Origin: Pelargonium nanum
Taxonomy: Eukaryota; Streptophyta; Magnoliopsida; Geraniales; Geraniaceae
NCBI GenBank assembly: GCA_036897485.1
Contig: JAYMTF010001631.1
Location: 1-22,174 of the forward strand
Reading direction: 5' to 3'
Length of the DNA stretch: 22,174 bases
Under the pieces are notes generated by a model that was not told the DNA's origin, did not search any database, and saw nothing but the letters and a program-made list of their open reading frames with translations. A program made the translations under genes and the position numbers. Shown in pieces: positions 1 through 11,800 of this stretch; position 1 is the first letter of the stretch; each line of letters opens with the position of its first letter.

Positions 1-1190
1 GAAAGTGAACTTTATCATTGACTTTGTCACTTTTCCTTGTAGAACCGGGGTACCAAACGACACCTTAAAGTAGATTAGTCCCATGTACTTTCAATTATAT
101 GGCATATAAGCTCTTATATTTGCCAACAGACAGTTTCGTCAGATAAATCTAACTAAAACACACTCTTTTTCATCACATGCATTGCACTTGTCTTTAAAAA
201 AATCCAAAATACCAATTTTGCCCTTGTTAGTGTTGTTCTTCATTGTTTGAAGTTTTCGACAACCGGAAACTTCAAAAGTTGTCGGTATTTGAACAATTTC
301 ATCAATAGTTGTTGGAATTTGAACAAACTCAAAATCAAACTCACTTAAACCCCAAAATCAATTGAAGCCCTAAAAAATCAAACTATAAACTAATTGAAAC
401 TCTCAATTTTTGAACCAAAAGTTGAACCAACAGATCAGGGCGTGAGCACGATTGCAGGTGCAAGTGCGGACGAGGTCGGAGCACGACGTCAGAGGTGTGT
501 TGGTGGTGTGTTCGCCGGTTGTGCTCGACAAATCTGGGCATGAGCCGGAAGTGGTGGAGATCTAGGCGTCGATTCGTCATCGCCAGCGTTCGAAGCCCAA
601 CAGACCACCATCGTCGGAGCTAAAACTCGAACACGAATATGAGCGGAGGGCTGGCGAAATAGGAGGATGGTGGTGGCGATGGATGTTGCGACATGGGTCT
701 CGCCTGGGACGACGAGCTGCTCGGTGGCGAAGATGAACATACCTCAACGATGAGCTGCTCCAGATCGACGAAGCAGAGTTGTCACCGTCGAGGAGCTTCT
801 TCGATCTGCATTGTGGTCTTGCACCGCCGTCGATCTGGAGAAGAGCACGACAGCTCAACTACCATCGATCTCCTTTGCTTAACACCTTACCTCCGCCTTT
901 GTTGGAGCCAACAACGAGCACACCATGGCTGGTTACAACATCCCAACAAAAACGACACGTTTCAAATAAAGAGTCTCTCACATGTGACATGTCATTTTAC
1001 GTGTGATGTGGCAGCTTGCGTGGTGGACACAGTTGACGTGGCAACCTGGTATAACAAGTTAGTAGGGCTAGAATAACATAAGTTAAAAACTTAAGGGTCA
1101 AAACTATATGCCAAACAAGACAGTGGCTAAAACAAAAACAAAAATGATAGTTCAAGAAGAGACAAAACTAATTAATCATTTTTTTAAAGA
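1..1190. other. Intergenic region with GC-rich anonymous core
   Basis: No gene is recognised here. The outer parts (about 1-410 and 950-1190) are AT-rich, while about 420-945 is clearly richer in G+C and full of short words such as GATCGA, CGTCG and CGACGA, unlike the neighbouring spacer. Open frames exist on both strands but overlap one another and show no family motif. Two related 20-base stretches lie 30 bases apart at 277-296 and 307-326 (two mismatches), and a CGACAAC/GTTGTCG stem lies at 257-263 and 278-284. The arrangement of AT-rich flanks around a GC-rich core would suit a non-autonomous DNA element or a captured gene fragment, but I could not find convincing terminal inverted repeats. 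This is inference. Confidence 0.3.
761..808. repeat. Imperfect inverted repeat (hairpin) in GC-rich core
   Basis: CAGATCGACGAAGC at 761-774 is the reverse complement, with one mismatch, of GCTTCTTCGATCTG at 795-808. The loop is 20 bases. It may reflect low-complexity GATC/CGA wording of the region rather than a functional structure. Confidence 0.45.
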
Positions 1191-1227
1191 TATTTACTCT
1201 AGCTTATTTTATGTTTCTTAAAAATAA

Positions 1228-1524
1228 GGGTAAATTGGCGCTAGACTCCCTGTACCTTTCGAAACTATAGAGATGACCCTCGAATACTTATTTAAATTGG
1301 TATGGCTCCTGTACTTTTTGGATTTTTACCTGCTACAGCAGGTCACTTACCTTCACGTCAGCAAATAAGCCGCACCGCCTTTTCACGTGAGCTTCGCGTC
1401 CACGTCAATCTTGAACGAAATTAAAAAAATTGGAAAGTACAACGGTTATAACTAATGAAAAAAAATACAAGAGGGCTAACTCTATAGTTTGGAAAAGTAC
1501 AAGGTTTCTGAGACTAATTTACCC
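1228..1524. mobile_element. MITE-like element, copy A, with long terminal inverted repeats
   Basis: The left end begins GGGTAAATT (1228-1236) and the right end finishes AATTTACCC (1516-1524). Reading inward from both ends, about 60 bases align as an imperfect inverted repeat, including TGTAC followed by TTTC, a shared AAACTATAGAG block and a CCCTC block. The whole is about 297 bases with no coding capacity, as expected of a non-autonomous DNA element. The flanking nine bases (TAAAAATAA and AAATTTAAA) are not an evident target duplication, so the superfamily is unassigned; long TIRs would suit a Mutator-like origin. A diverged, truncated, inverted copy lies at 2155-2368. Confidence 0.7.
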
Positions 1525-1886
1525 AAATTTAAAAGTTCGTTAAGAGCTGTTGGTGCAATGACATTTACAGTAATTTTGGTTTGTTTGGTAGTGTAATTGA
1601 TTTGGGGGATTGTTTCAATCACTATAAGATTTTTGCTTTTGAATATATGAGTTTTCTCTGTGGACTATTCAAGATTACTAAATTGAATTTAGTTTATTTG
1701 ACTTTTCTATTTAGAAAATAAAGATATATAGTGACATTGAATATACAATTTGCGGTTCTCGTTTTGAAACTAGCCCGACCAAACCTGACCCAAAGTATAT
1801 TTGAGTTCTAGATTGCATTTTCGGTTTTTGCGCGTAAAACGTGGAGGTTCGTGTGAGTTAGCCCCACCATATTCATAAAGCACAAA

Positions 1887-1934
1887 AAGAAGAAGAAGAA
1901 GAAGAAGAAGAAGAAGAAGAAGAAGAAGAAGAAG
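1887..1934. repeat. (AAG)16 microsatellite
   Basis: Sixteen uninterrupted AAG units, followed by GAGAGAT. The tract lies about 950 bases upstream of the ATX3-like start codon, between the two MITE copies. A pure tract of this length is likely to vary in length between individuals. Confidence 0.95.
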
Positions 1935-2154
1935 AGAGATTTGGGTTCTTGATAGTGTTTTCGAGATTTTTGTTTTTTAAGATAAAATCGAAATCAAAAT
2001 ATGGTTGGACCTATTTCTTGTCATTCAAACTATAGAAGAAAGATCAGATTTTAGAAATTAGTGGATTCCGTCCAAATTGTCAATTATGGTGGGTTGCATA
2101 GTTATGAGCGAATCAAATAATTGAGAACGTGACATCATATTAATAGTGTTGATA

Positions 2155-2368
2155 CTCGTGCACTTTTTTCATTAGTTTTAATCCCTGTACTTATCATTTT
2201 TTTAATTTAGTCTAAAACTGACGTGGTAGGGTGATGTGGCGTATTTACTGGCGTGGAAGTAAGTTACCTATTTTATCAGGTCATTTGAAAAAAAAAAATT
2301 AAAAAGTACAAGGGCCCATACCAATTTAAATAAGTACTCAAGAGCAGCGGTCTACCGTCAATTTACTC
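2155..2368. mobile_element. MITE-like element, copy B, inverted and truncated
   Basis: The reverse complement of this stretch aligns with copy A (1228-1524). Shared blocks include GAGTAAATT for GGGTAAATT at the outer end, TACTTATTTAAATTGGTATGG, a CTTGTACTTTTT block, CACGTCA, an AAATTAAAAAAAT block and AACTAATGAAAAAA. About 27 bases of the outer inverted repeat are missing, and similarity stops near 2155, so the second terminus is lost. It is older or more damaged than copy A. Orientation is opposite to copy A. Confidence 0.6.
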
Positions 2369-2425
2369 TAAAAATAAAAGCAATTAACGTACAAAAAAAA
2401 TAAAAATAAAAATAAAAGCAATTAA
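2369..2425. repeat. 19-base direct repeat with A-rich spacer
   Basis: TAAAAATAAAAGCAATTAA occurs perfectly at 2369-2387 and 2407-2425, separated by 19 A-rich bases. The first copy directly abuts the outer end of MITE copy B. Simple slippage in A-rich DNA is the plainest explanation. Confidence 0.7.
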
Positions 2426-2618
2426 ATTTAATAAAATAATATTGTATGCAATTTCGGAGTTTGCTTTCCGAGGTAAATTTGCTTTTTCAGTTAGACGATC
2501 GAGCCAACAGTCGCATATCCTCCGTGTTTTTCCTCTCCCGCGGCTCTGCTTTCTCGATCCTTTTTCTCGGAAAATTTGCCGATTTTGCCCACGAGGATTC
2601 GATACACAACTGCTTTTC

Positions 2619-2672
2619 ATGAAGAGATTGAAACTCCCAATTGTGTTTGAGATTCACATTCCCCGCTTATAA
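2619..2672 (+). other. Possible upstream ORF in the ATX3-like 5' leader
   Basis: An ATG at 2619 opens a 17-codon frame (MKRLKLPIVFEIHIPRL) closed by TAA at 2670-2672, about 210 bases before the main ATG. Whether it lies in the mature leader is unknown, because the transcription start cannot be read from sequence alone. If transcribed it could reduce translation of the main frame. No conserved peptide family is recognised. Confidence 0.25.
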
Positions 2673-2740
2673 CGGCCAGACGATTGATGAGTTTTTCTTT
2701 TCTCTTCTTCCGGGTTGTGTTGTGCGTTTCATAGCTTCCG

Positions 2741-2763
2741 TTAGGGTTTCGCTTTTAGGGTTT
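2741..2763 (+). promoter_or_regulatory. Two telo-box motifs upstream of ATX3-like gene
   Basis: TTAGGGTTT occurs at 2741-2749 and again at 2755-2763, reverse complements of the plant telo-box AAACCCTAA. Such boxes are common near transcription starts of broadly expressed, dividing-cell plant genes and are bound by telomere-repeat-binding factors. They lie 120-145 bases before the ATG, so they are probably in the core promoter or 5' leader of the downstream gene. Function is inferred from motif and position. Confidence 0.5.
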
Positions 2764-2884
2764 ATGTTTTGAATTGTCGATTGTAAACAGAATTGGTTAT
2801 AGCTGCAACTTTTGAGATTGGCCTCAGTTATGTGTTGCTAGAGTTCAGTTTTGGGTTTTCAATGCGGAATTAGAGTTTAGTTTG

Positions 2885-5800
2885 ATGGTTGAATTGAATG
2901 GTTCGGAGATGATAATGAAACGGACAACGAAAATTGAAATGCCGAACGTGAAGCGGCACAAGGCTGAAGAGAGGTTGCACGAAGAGGACGCGTATTCGGG
3001 AAATCGAAAGAAGCGAAAGGTCAGTGCAGGTGATGAAAATGGAGCGCATGGAGAGGTTGAAAATTTCAGCAGCGGTGGCTCAGGTTCTTACAGCAGCGAA
3101 GCGTCAAATTGGGTCTGCGAGGCTGAGTCCAATTTGAAGGGAGTGAAGGGTCGAGGAGCGTTGAATCGGAGCTCAGAGGCGTATCTTCCTCCAACTTTGA
3201 GGAGGTCATCTCGAGGGCGGGTTCAAATGATTCCTTCCAGGTTCAGTGACTCGGTTCTTGATGTATGGAAGAATCAAGAGTCTGAGGTATGTGAGATAGA
3301 TTCGAGTTTCGACCGCGAAAAATTTGCAGGTGGAGATAAAGAAAGATTAAGCAGTGAAAATTCGAAGTTGAATAAAAATGATGAGGAAGCTGAAGTAGGC
3401 TGTATAGGGTTTGACCATACTGGATACAAAAAGGATTTGAATTTGGGCAGTTCTGTAGTAGCAAATTCTGCAAAAACTGATCAGTATATTCCAAAATATA
3501 GTTTAAGGGGTCCAGAGAATTTGAATAAAGAGAAAGCTGGAACTTCTAAGAAGGATAGATATGAGCTGCAAGACTTTGCTGTGGGCGATATTGTTTGGGC
3601 CAAATGTGGGAAGAGGTGCCCTGCTTGGCCAGCTATAGTGATTGATCCTATTTCTGAAGCTCCTGAAACAGTCCTCAAATGTTTCACTCCTAATACTATC
3701 TGTGTGATGTTTTATGGGTACTCTAAAAATGGAAAGCAAAGGGTAACTTCTCTCCGTTCATTGTTTATTCATGTGGTTTAATTGGTAGCGATGATTGTAT
3801 TTGTTTATTTTTTAACAGTGAATAAATGGTGATGGCAGGACTATGCATGGGTTAAAAAGGGAACGATATTCCCCTTCCAAGAGCACTTGAACAGGTTTGT
3901 TGCTAACCAGTATTAGTTGATGTCACAATTAACTGTTAGAGAAACTATGTTTTTTATGCTAGAAAATTTCTCAGATTTAATGGGCAGACCCAATTATATG
4001 GGAGCAAGCCAAGTGATTTTCGATTGGCAATTGAGGAGGCAATTTTAGCAGAAAATGGTTTGGAAACAAGCCATGGAACTGATCAAGTAGCTTCTTTAGA
4101 AGCTGATCCCAGTGGAACTGAAGACAATACCAGGCTACATGATGATGATGAATCTTATTCAGAGAATCAGGCAAGTTTATTGAAGCTTACTTTCCAATAT
4201 TGAGTCTACTTGAATTTATGGAAGCTTGAGAAAATTATGATATGGGTTAGCTCTAAATGATGGGGGTATTGGAGTCGAGTCAGTGTAGCATGGTTGAGTT
4301 AGGGAAAGATGTATTTTTGAAGAAGTTAGTCCTGGCTAATTTGAACTAACTGGCATGTTTTTATCTTTTTGATTTTGTTTGATTCTTTCTGCTGACTATC
4401 GGAACCCTCATTGAATGTTAAAAACATGAAAAGATAGTATTATTTTTCATTAAACTCTATATAGTTGGAATACCTTGTGCTTGTAGTAGTGCTTACTTCT
4501 AATCAACTTCCAGGACATGAATATTTACCAGCTGTGAAGGTTGGCTAGGTGTACCATTTTGAGTTTCCTTATTGGTAGGCCACTGCATGTTTTTACTGTT
4601 TACCTTTTTGTTGAGGTAGCAGAGTCAGTTACGGTTTGTTTGTTATTTGCTGAAATAAGGGTATGTAGGTCCCCTGGTTTTATTGACGGCGCGCTGAATC
4701 ATTGTGAGTGGTCTTCTGTTAGAGGTTTAAAAGGTCCAAGTTTTTTACACTGTTTAGTTTCTAAACATTTCTTTATAAACTTGTATTACTTCCACCTCTA
4801 TAGTTTCCGAACATTTTCTTGTATGCTTTGGATTTGTTGTATAAATCTAGCGTCAGGACTTACCTTTTAAATTTCTGGCAGTTGACTCCCATTTCAAGTT
4901 TGCATCTGTTAGCCCTAAAGAACAAATTAGCCCCTTTTGATGTTTGTGATACACTTTAGAACTAAAACCTGAAATACCATATTTAACATACCATTTTAGT
5001 CAGTTATTGTTGAACCAAAAATCCTATCAGTTTTTTATTCTTCCACATATTGCATTTTTTGCTTCAACTTTATAGTTACCGTCCATTCAGTTTTGGGTAT
5101 CGTATAGAAAATCTCGCAAATTAATTATTTTTTAAGAACATGGTAATTCATATGTAAAGCTTATTGTTTGGTTCATTGTGCAGGAAACTTGTGATAAGGA
5201 CAAGCAAATCTGTGAGGGCTGTCACTCACTGATGCCATGCAAGACAATGAAGAAAATGAAGGGATCAACTCTTAAGAATGAGGTTCTTTGTAAAACTTGC
5301 ACGAAGGTTCATAAAAAATCCCTTATCTCGGAATACTCTTTTCAAATAACTGCAGCTTCAGTTTCCAACTGATATCCTCGTACTTGCAGTTACGGAAATG
5401 CAAGCAATATTGTGGCATATGCAAGGCGGTTTGGCACCATGGAAATGAAGGAAAATGGGTGAGACTATTATTATATACATTTAGTTTACAGTCCTTTTAT
5501 TTTATGAGAAGTACAAAAATTGAGATTTTGACATTGTGGATTAGGTATGTTGTGATGGCTGTAATGTTTGGGTGCATGCTGAGTGTGACAAAATTTCTGG
5601 TGAACTTTTCAAGGTTTGACTATCATGCTTAATATGTTATTTTATGGTTTATATTTCTCTTGTATGCTAATAGTACTAATGTTCGTGAAGGGGAAGCCTC
5701 ACTGATTCAATTTTTATGTGAAGGATCTGGTGCACTCTAACTATTATTGCCCCGATTGCAGAGCAAAGCCTAACTTAGAATTCCCAAAACCACATAAATG

Positions 5801-8800
5801 CAAGCCAAAAGTCAAGTATGTTTCACTAATTACAGTCCTTTTGTTTCAATTTATGAGCAGTTGTGTATACGGATTCATGGGTACAATCCTTAAAGACTTT
5901 AACCTATGATGTCATAATTATATGAAACAGGTCTTCAGAAAACAGCGGAAACACTGTGCCACCTGATGAGGTTACTGTGATTTGCAATGGCATGGAAGGG
6001 ATATATATTCCAAAACTTCATTTGTAAGCCCTTAATACCTTGTCAATATGAAGGTTAGGTTTGAGAAGCCATATATATAGCTATTGTTTGGAAGTACCAC
6101 ACTTTGCCCCTTCTTTTGTGTTTCAAATGATCCATTTGCGCAGAATAGTTAATTTATCTGTATTTCTAGTTTTATGGTTTATTAAGCTGTCTCCATTTCC
6201 CTTCTGTTTTAGAATTATGTGCAAGTGCGGTGCATGTGGATCTAGGAAGCAGACACCTAGTGAATGGGAGCGGCACACAGGATGCAGAGCCAAAAAATGG
6301 AAGTATAGTGTTAAAGTGAAGGACACTATGCTAACATTGGAAAAATGGGTGTGTTCCAGTTCATGCTTAATACTTTCAATTTTGACTTTGAGCATATGTT
6401 AACATGCCTGCACTTTTTCTAGTGATACTCATATTGTATTGGTAAATAAAATTTGTTACACACATCAGAGTTTCATGGGAAATAAATCTTATTGCTCTGC
6501 ACTTTCCTGTCTCAAACTTTTGGTGGAATCTTCTTGCTTATTTATGTGTATATGAAAGCCTATAGCATCCAGTGCTGCTGTGTCTGTTGGACTGTTTCAC
6601 ACACATACAAACATTGTTGTACTGGTTTTGCTGGTTGAATGTCTTAATTCTTGTGCCAGTAGTGATAAATTAATTGTTATGACTGATATCAAGGAATAAT
6701 AGTTTCTGCTATATTATTAAGGCATTTTGTTCATCCTTTGCTCATTTAGAGCCTGCAGTCTAATTCTGGAACCATACTTTTCAGTATATAAGAGATAAAT
6801 TACAAATTTCCAGCACCCCGATTCTTTTTATTTCATATTTATCATATTCATTGCTTTAGTTGTAGCACTTACACAAATTCTTCCAAATTCTCTGTAACAC
6901 TACTGTAAACAATTTTAGCTTTCTATCGATTTAGTTAGCTATTAATGAGCATATGGTTAGCGCTAATAAGCTTTCATTGATTACCAGGCTTTTGTTTCAA
7001 ATGTTTCACTGTAAAAGTTAATTCATTCATAGGCATGTGCTAAAATTGAAAAGGATGCAGATTGCAGTGAACAATGGAGATTGTGTAGATCTTATGACTC
7101 CGAAGTTGGATATGCCCCAATTATTTGATCTTTTACAAGGTTAAAGTTATTTTCATGATTTTTTTTAGCACTTGAGTTTGTTTATCTCCATGATATTTTA
7201 ATTTTTTTGTTTCGGAACTTGTACCAGTAATGCCTTTTGTAGGGTAAATTGTGAGGTGACTTATTTTTAGCTTGTTGTCATTGAAACAGAGAAGTATGAA
7301 CCTGTTTGTACAAAGTGGACTACAGAAAGATGTGCTGTCTGTAGATGGGTTGAAGATTGGGATTACAACAAAATTATTATATGCAATAGGTATTCTTTTT
7401 CAATCTTTGATATTTTTACTGGTTTTATCCAAATTATTATTCTTTTATATGCATGATTGAACCTTATGTACTCTTCTAGTCTGAAAGATATTTTTTGGTT
7501 GCTACAGGTGTCAAATAGCTGTCCATCAAGAATGCTATGGAGTACTCCATGTTCAAGATTTTACTTCATGGGTATGCAGGGCATGTGAAACACCTGATGT
7601 AGAAAGAGAATGTTGCTTGTGTCCCGTGAAAGGTATGTATTCGAAATTAAGTGCCTGGATGAGATAGCATTTATGCTGTTCTGTATATCTGGCATTTAGC
7701 ATTCTCATATTGTGATGTTAGTATTAGCAGTGTATTTTTTATTTTATTTTCGGTAACTTTCTATATTTAATGAAAATTTGATTATGTTTGTATTCCTTTG
7801 TCTGCATAGTGAGCTTGGATACTTTGAATAAGATTTTTTTACTGAAGTTTGATGTGTCTCTAATCTATATGTTATCTATTTTTACGTATTTTATATGTAT
7901 ACTGCTTCTTTAGGAGGTGCTCTGAAGCCAGCTGACGTGGAGCCACTGTGGGTTCATGTTACGTGTGCTTGGTTTCGACCAGAAATTGCTTTTGTAAAGC
8001 ATGAGAAAATGGAACCTGCTACTGGCATTTTTAGAATTCCACCAACTTCGTTTATAAAGGTAAAAAGTCCCGTTCTGAACAATCATTTAGTGAGTGTATT
8101 ATCTATTGATTCAGGCACTGTACTTATTTCTGCAGTGGTATAGAACTGGACTGAAGATTATAATTCTTCCATAATTTTTTTATAGCAGCCAGCAAGTGAA
8201 TTGCAGTGTGTGTGCATATGTACATTGAGTAATGAATGTTTATTCCCTTGCAGTTTGGTTTAAACTTCTGTCCTTCTGGTTCATTGAGTTGTAATTTACT
8301 TACTACTCCCCTCTAAGTGTCTACTATACTAAAATGGATGCCTAACTTTAAGTGTCCATTTCATTTTTGATAATAATTTGCAGTTATGTCTTCATTTGTA
8401 TCCTTTAAATCAATTTGTTATTAGGAATTTTGAGTTTGTTACAATAACTGTACAATGGAAAGCCAATCATTAACAAAGACACAAAGTTGTCCTTATAATG
8501 TTTGCATAAAGTCAAATAGGCATTTATTTGAGGATGGAAGGACTAATTTACATTCTCATTGCTAACGGGTGTTTATATGTGATATGGTGGCATGAGCTTT
8601 TAAGGACTGTACTGAACCCATCTTACATGTTTGGATTACAGAAATGCGTAATCTGCAATCAAGTTCATGGTTCCTGCACTCAGTGTTGCAAATGTGCCAC
8701 TTATTTTCATGCAATGTGTGCATCAAGAGCAGGATACAGCATGGAAGTATGTTCTCTCAACGTTTTGTTTATAGAAAAAGTTTTGATGATTGCCATTTCC

Positions 8801-11800
8801 ATGGTGAAGCAACTGTCTGGGATAAACTAGCGGCTTTATTTTTTTGTTGTTCCTCGGTTCATATGATCTGTCTACTCATTCTTATATGCATATTTAAAGA
8901 CACTCTTAATTCCAAGGAATGAGGATGGAGCATTATCACTTATAAGTGAATGTGTTTATCATTTCAGCTGCACTGTATAGAGAAGAATGGCAGACAAATT
9001 ACCAAGAAGCTAATGTATTGTGCTGTTCACAGGTAATATAATATTATATACCATATCTTATTTTTACTTTTTAAAGTTCATTCTCTTCTACATTAAACAC
9101 ATTCATAAACCTTAGTTTTGTAATACCTTCACTATAGTTAGCCATGAAAACATTTCAGGCTGGTCTCTCAGGAAAAGAGGTGATGCGCATACATGTTTAT
9201 GGACATGTAGTATTATGACATTCACTGTATGACATATTGTGGTTATATTGCAGGGGGTATATAAGCTAATCATCATTTTGACCAGTTCTTACATTCCACA
9301 TTTTTCATCGTCTCAAATTTTGCCGACCCTGAATCTCTCTCTATCTGTATCTTCTTCTTTTTTTTCTTCACCTGCATGCACAATATTTGTTGCTTCAAGT
9401 CTTGAGTTCCCATACTTGGTTTCTTGTGCAGGACCCCCAACCCAGATGCTGTTTTAGGTTTACATACCCCTTCCGCGGTATTTTCTGCCAAAAGCTTGCT
9501 CCAAAAGCAGAAGGGAGGCTTCAGGGGTTCAAGGCTAGTTTCATCTAATAGAACAGAAGCTCCTGAATCCTTAACCATCGAGGCTAGTGATTTTGAACCA
9601 CTCTCGGCTGCAAGGTGTCGTATATTTAAAAGATCACCCAAGGTATTTTATGTGCCATTCAGACGTCAATGGAATTTCATCATTTCTTGTTTTAGAAGGC
9701 CAACTGGTCAAGTGCAATCATATGTTCATATCTCTGTTTTTAGCTTGCTGCTAACGGTATGATCAATTTGGTTCCTTCTCTTATTTCTATTTCATTTATT
9801 TTCATGTGATAGAGGGTTCAAAAGGAGCCAATATGCCACCGTCTGATGGGACCACGGCGCCATTCTTTGGATGCCATAGACAGCTTAAACACATTCAAAG
9901 TAATTTTCTTGTCTTTGTCATCGCGTCTTTTTTATTTTTTTTTATTTAATTGAAATTCTAGTTTTCAGATTGAATGAGCTTTTGCTGTGTACATGTTTTA
10001 CTATTTTGGTGGGTCAATGAGTTATTTCAGTAAGGTATAAGAATATCTTTATATTTCACAGGAGCCCAATTTGAAATTCGCTTCATTCAAAGAACGACTT
10101 CTTCACTTGCAGGTAAATCATCTATTCGTATATCCAAGTTGTTGTTTACTTGATATGATTTTATAATGTTGTTGAATCTTAATTGATTTTATAATGTTGT
10201 TGAATCTTAATTTGGCTTCAGATGACTGAGAAATGTAGAATATGTTTTGGAAAATCTGGAATACATGGATGGGGTCTCTTTGCTCGCAGGAAAATTCAAG
10301 AAGGAGATATGGTATATCCTTACCTCTTCTAATATTAAATGTTTATTTTAATTTATATATTCCCTTGTCTTATTTGATCACGTTCCCAAACTTGTACGGC
10401 TAAGATTGATTAACCTTCTTGCTAGTGCCAATCAATTGATTGTGCATTGTGTGTCCTTCATGAGAAGCTTATTTGTAATTTTGAAAATACAAATTAGTGC
10501 ATAAAATGTGGTGCTCAATCTAGTGGCATTTCTATGGGCATTCTCTTTATAAGTGTAGAAATTCATTTCTCTCTCTTTAAACACACACTCACAAAAACAT
10601 ATTTATCATCAGTTTTTATGTAGTTGTAATGGTACTTTCCTGTCCACAACCAAGTCAATTTCAAACATTTTTCTTTCAAGTGTTCTATGGGTTTGGACAT
10701 TTGGGAACAGTTTGTAGCTTAAATGTGCTATGTATGGGTTACTCAAAGTGATTAGTTCTGATTCTAATATGTCTGTCGGCAGGTTATCGAGTACCGTGGT
10801 GAGCAGGTGAGGCGCAGTGTTGCAGATATGAGGGAAGCACGATATCGCTTAGAAGGAAAAGATTGTTATGTGAGTATCTTTGAACTATTTTTGTATGTAA
10901 TGTGTTTGGCAACTCTACTGGCATTGAGCAAGATTGTTAATATCGAGATATCACAATCAACTCTTAAGGCTGTTTTGATGTTATGAAGAATGTATTACCA
11001 GAATTGTTTCCTGATTTGACACCTTTTGGTGTTTCAAAACTCAAAATATACCCAAGATGTGAATAATGATTAAATAAATAAACAAAAGTTATTCTTCTCT
11101 CCAAACCTTTGTCTTTAGGCTTTTTTGCTTTTGAATTATTTATGATTATTGCCGCTTTCATTCTGTCCCTCGAATGTATTTAAAAAGTCTATGAAATATG
11201 TGCAGCTGTTTAAGATCAGCGAGGAGGTGGTGATTGATGCAACAAATAAAGGAAATATGTCACGGTTGATCAACCATTCTGTAAGTTGCTGTTGCTGTTG
11301 CTGTAGTGCTATCCCTAAATTAAGAGTCTGTCAGTGAAATTCAAATTTTTGCTAGAACTGTGAAAGAACATCTTTGTCATAATAGTCCCAGGTTGAGTAC
11401 ACTTGAGGTTCCCTCCTAGTTAATAAGTAACGGAATGTACCTCTCCATTCATTATTGCCTTTGGTTTTGAGTTCTTTTTCTTGTCTGTCATAGGTATTAC
11501 TAATTTCCTTACTCGCAAGGGTTGTGCTTGCACCCATGGCTTAGACTAGAGTAGCAATCTTGATTTTTTTTACCGTCTACTTTTCTTCTTGCCCATGTCT
11601 TAATGTAGTTTACTCTTGATTTGGTATGCTTCCATCTTGGTCAAATTGTGTCCTCGCCCTCTTGCACCAGCCTGCAGACATGGCGACACTTGTCTTGATA
11701 GTATCAGATACATTGTCAAGGACGTTTACAGAATAAGATTGCTTTGCTGCATACTGGATTGGGCAAGGTGTTTTATAAACCAATCTATAATGCTGCCTAT

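Noticed and set aside
489-1076. Overlapping open frames on both strands in the GC-rich block
   Set aside because: They overlap each other, show low-complexity Arg/His/Ser-rich wording, have no family motif and no splice context; explained by GC-rich composition.
1-1190. Possible long transposon with terminal repeats near 77-110 and 1095-1180
   Set aside because: Both ends share a GGCATATA word and an ATTAGT word, but the spacing between them differs and no continuous inverted repeat could be aligned.
4541-4870. 109-codon plus-strand frame
   Set aside because: Lies wholly inside intron 3 of the ATX3-like gene, is hydrophobic and T-rich, and matches no family.
7033-7128. Reading exon 10 from 7033 directly after LEKW in phase 0
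   Set aside because: This frame runs into TGA; the phase that continues to KYEPV requires the acceptor before 7061, or the alternative donor at 6351.
9273-9641. 122-codon minus-strand frame
   Set aside because: Antisense shadow of exon 16 of the ATX3-like gene; no independent family resemblance.
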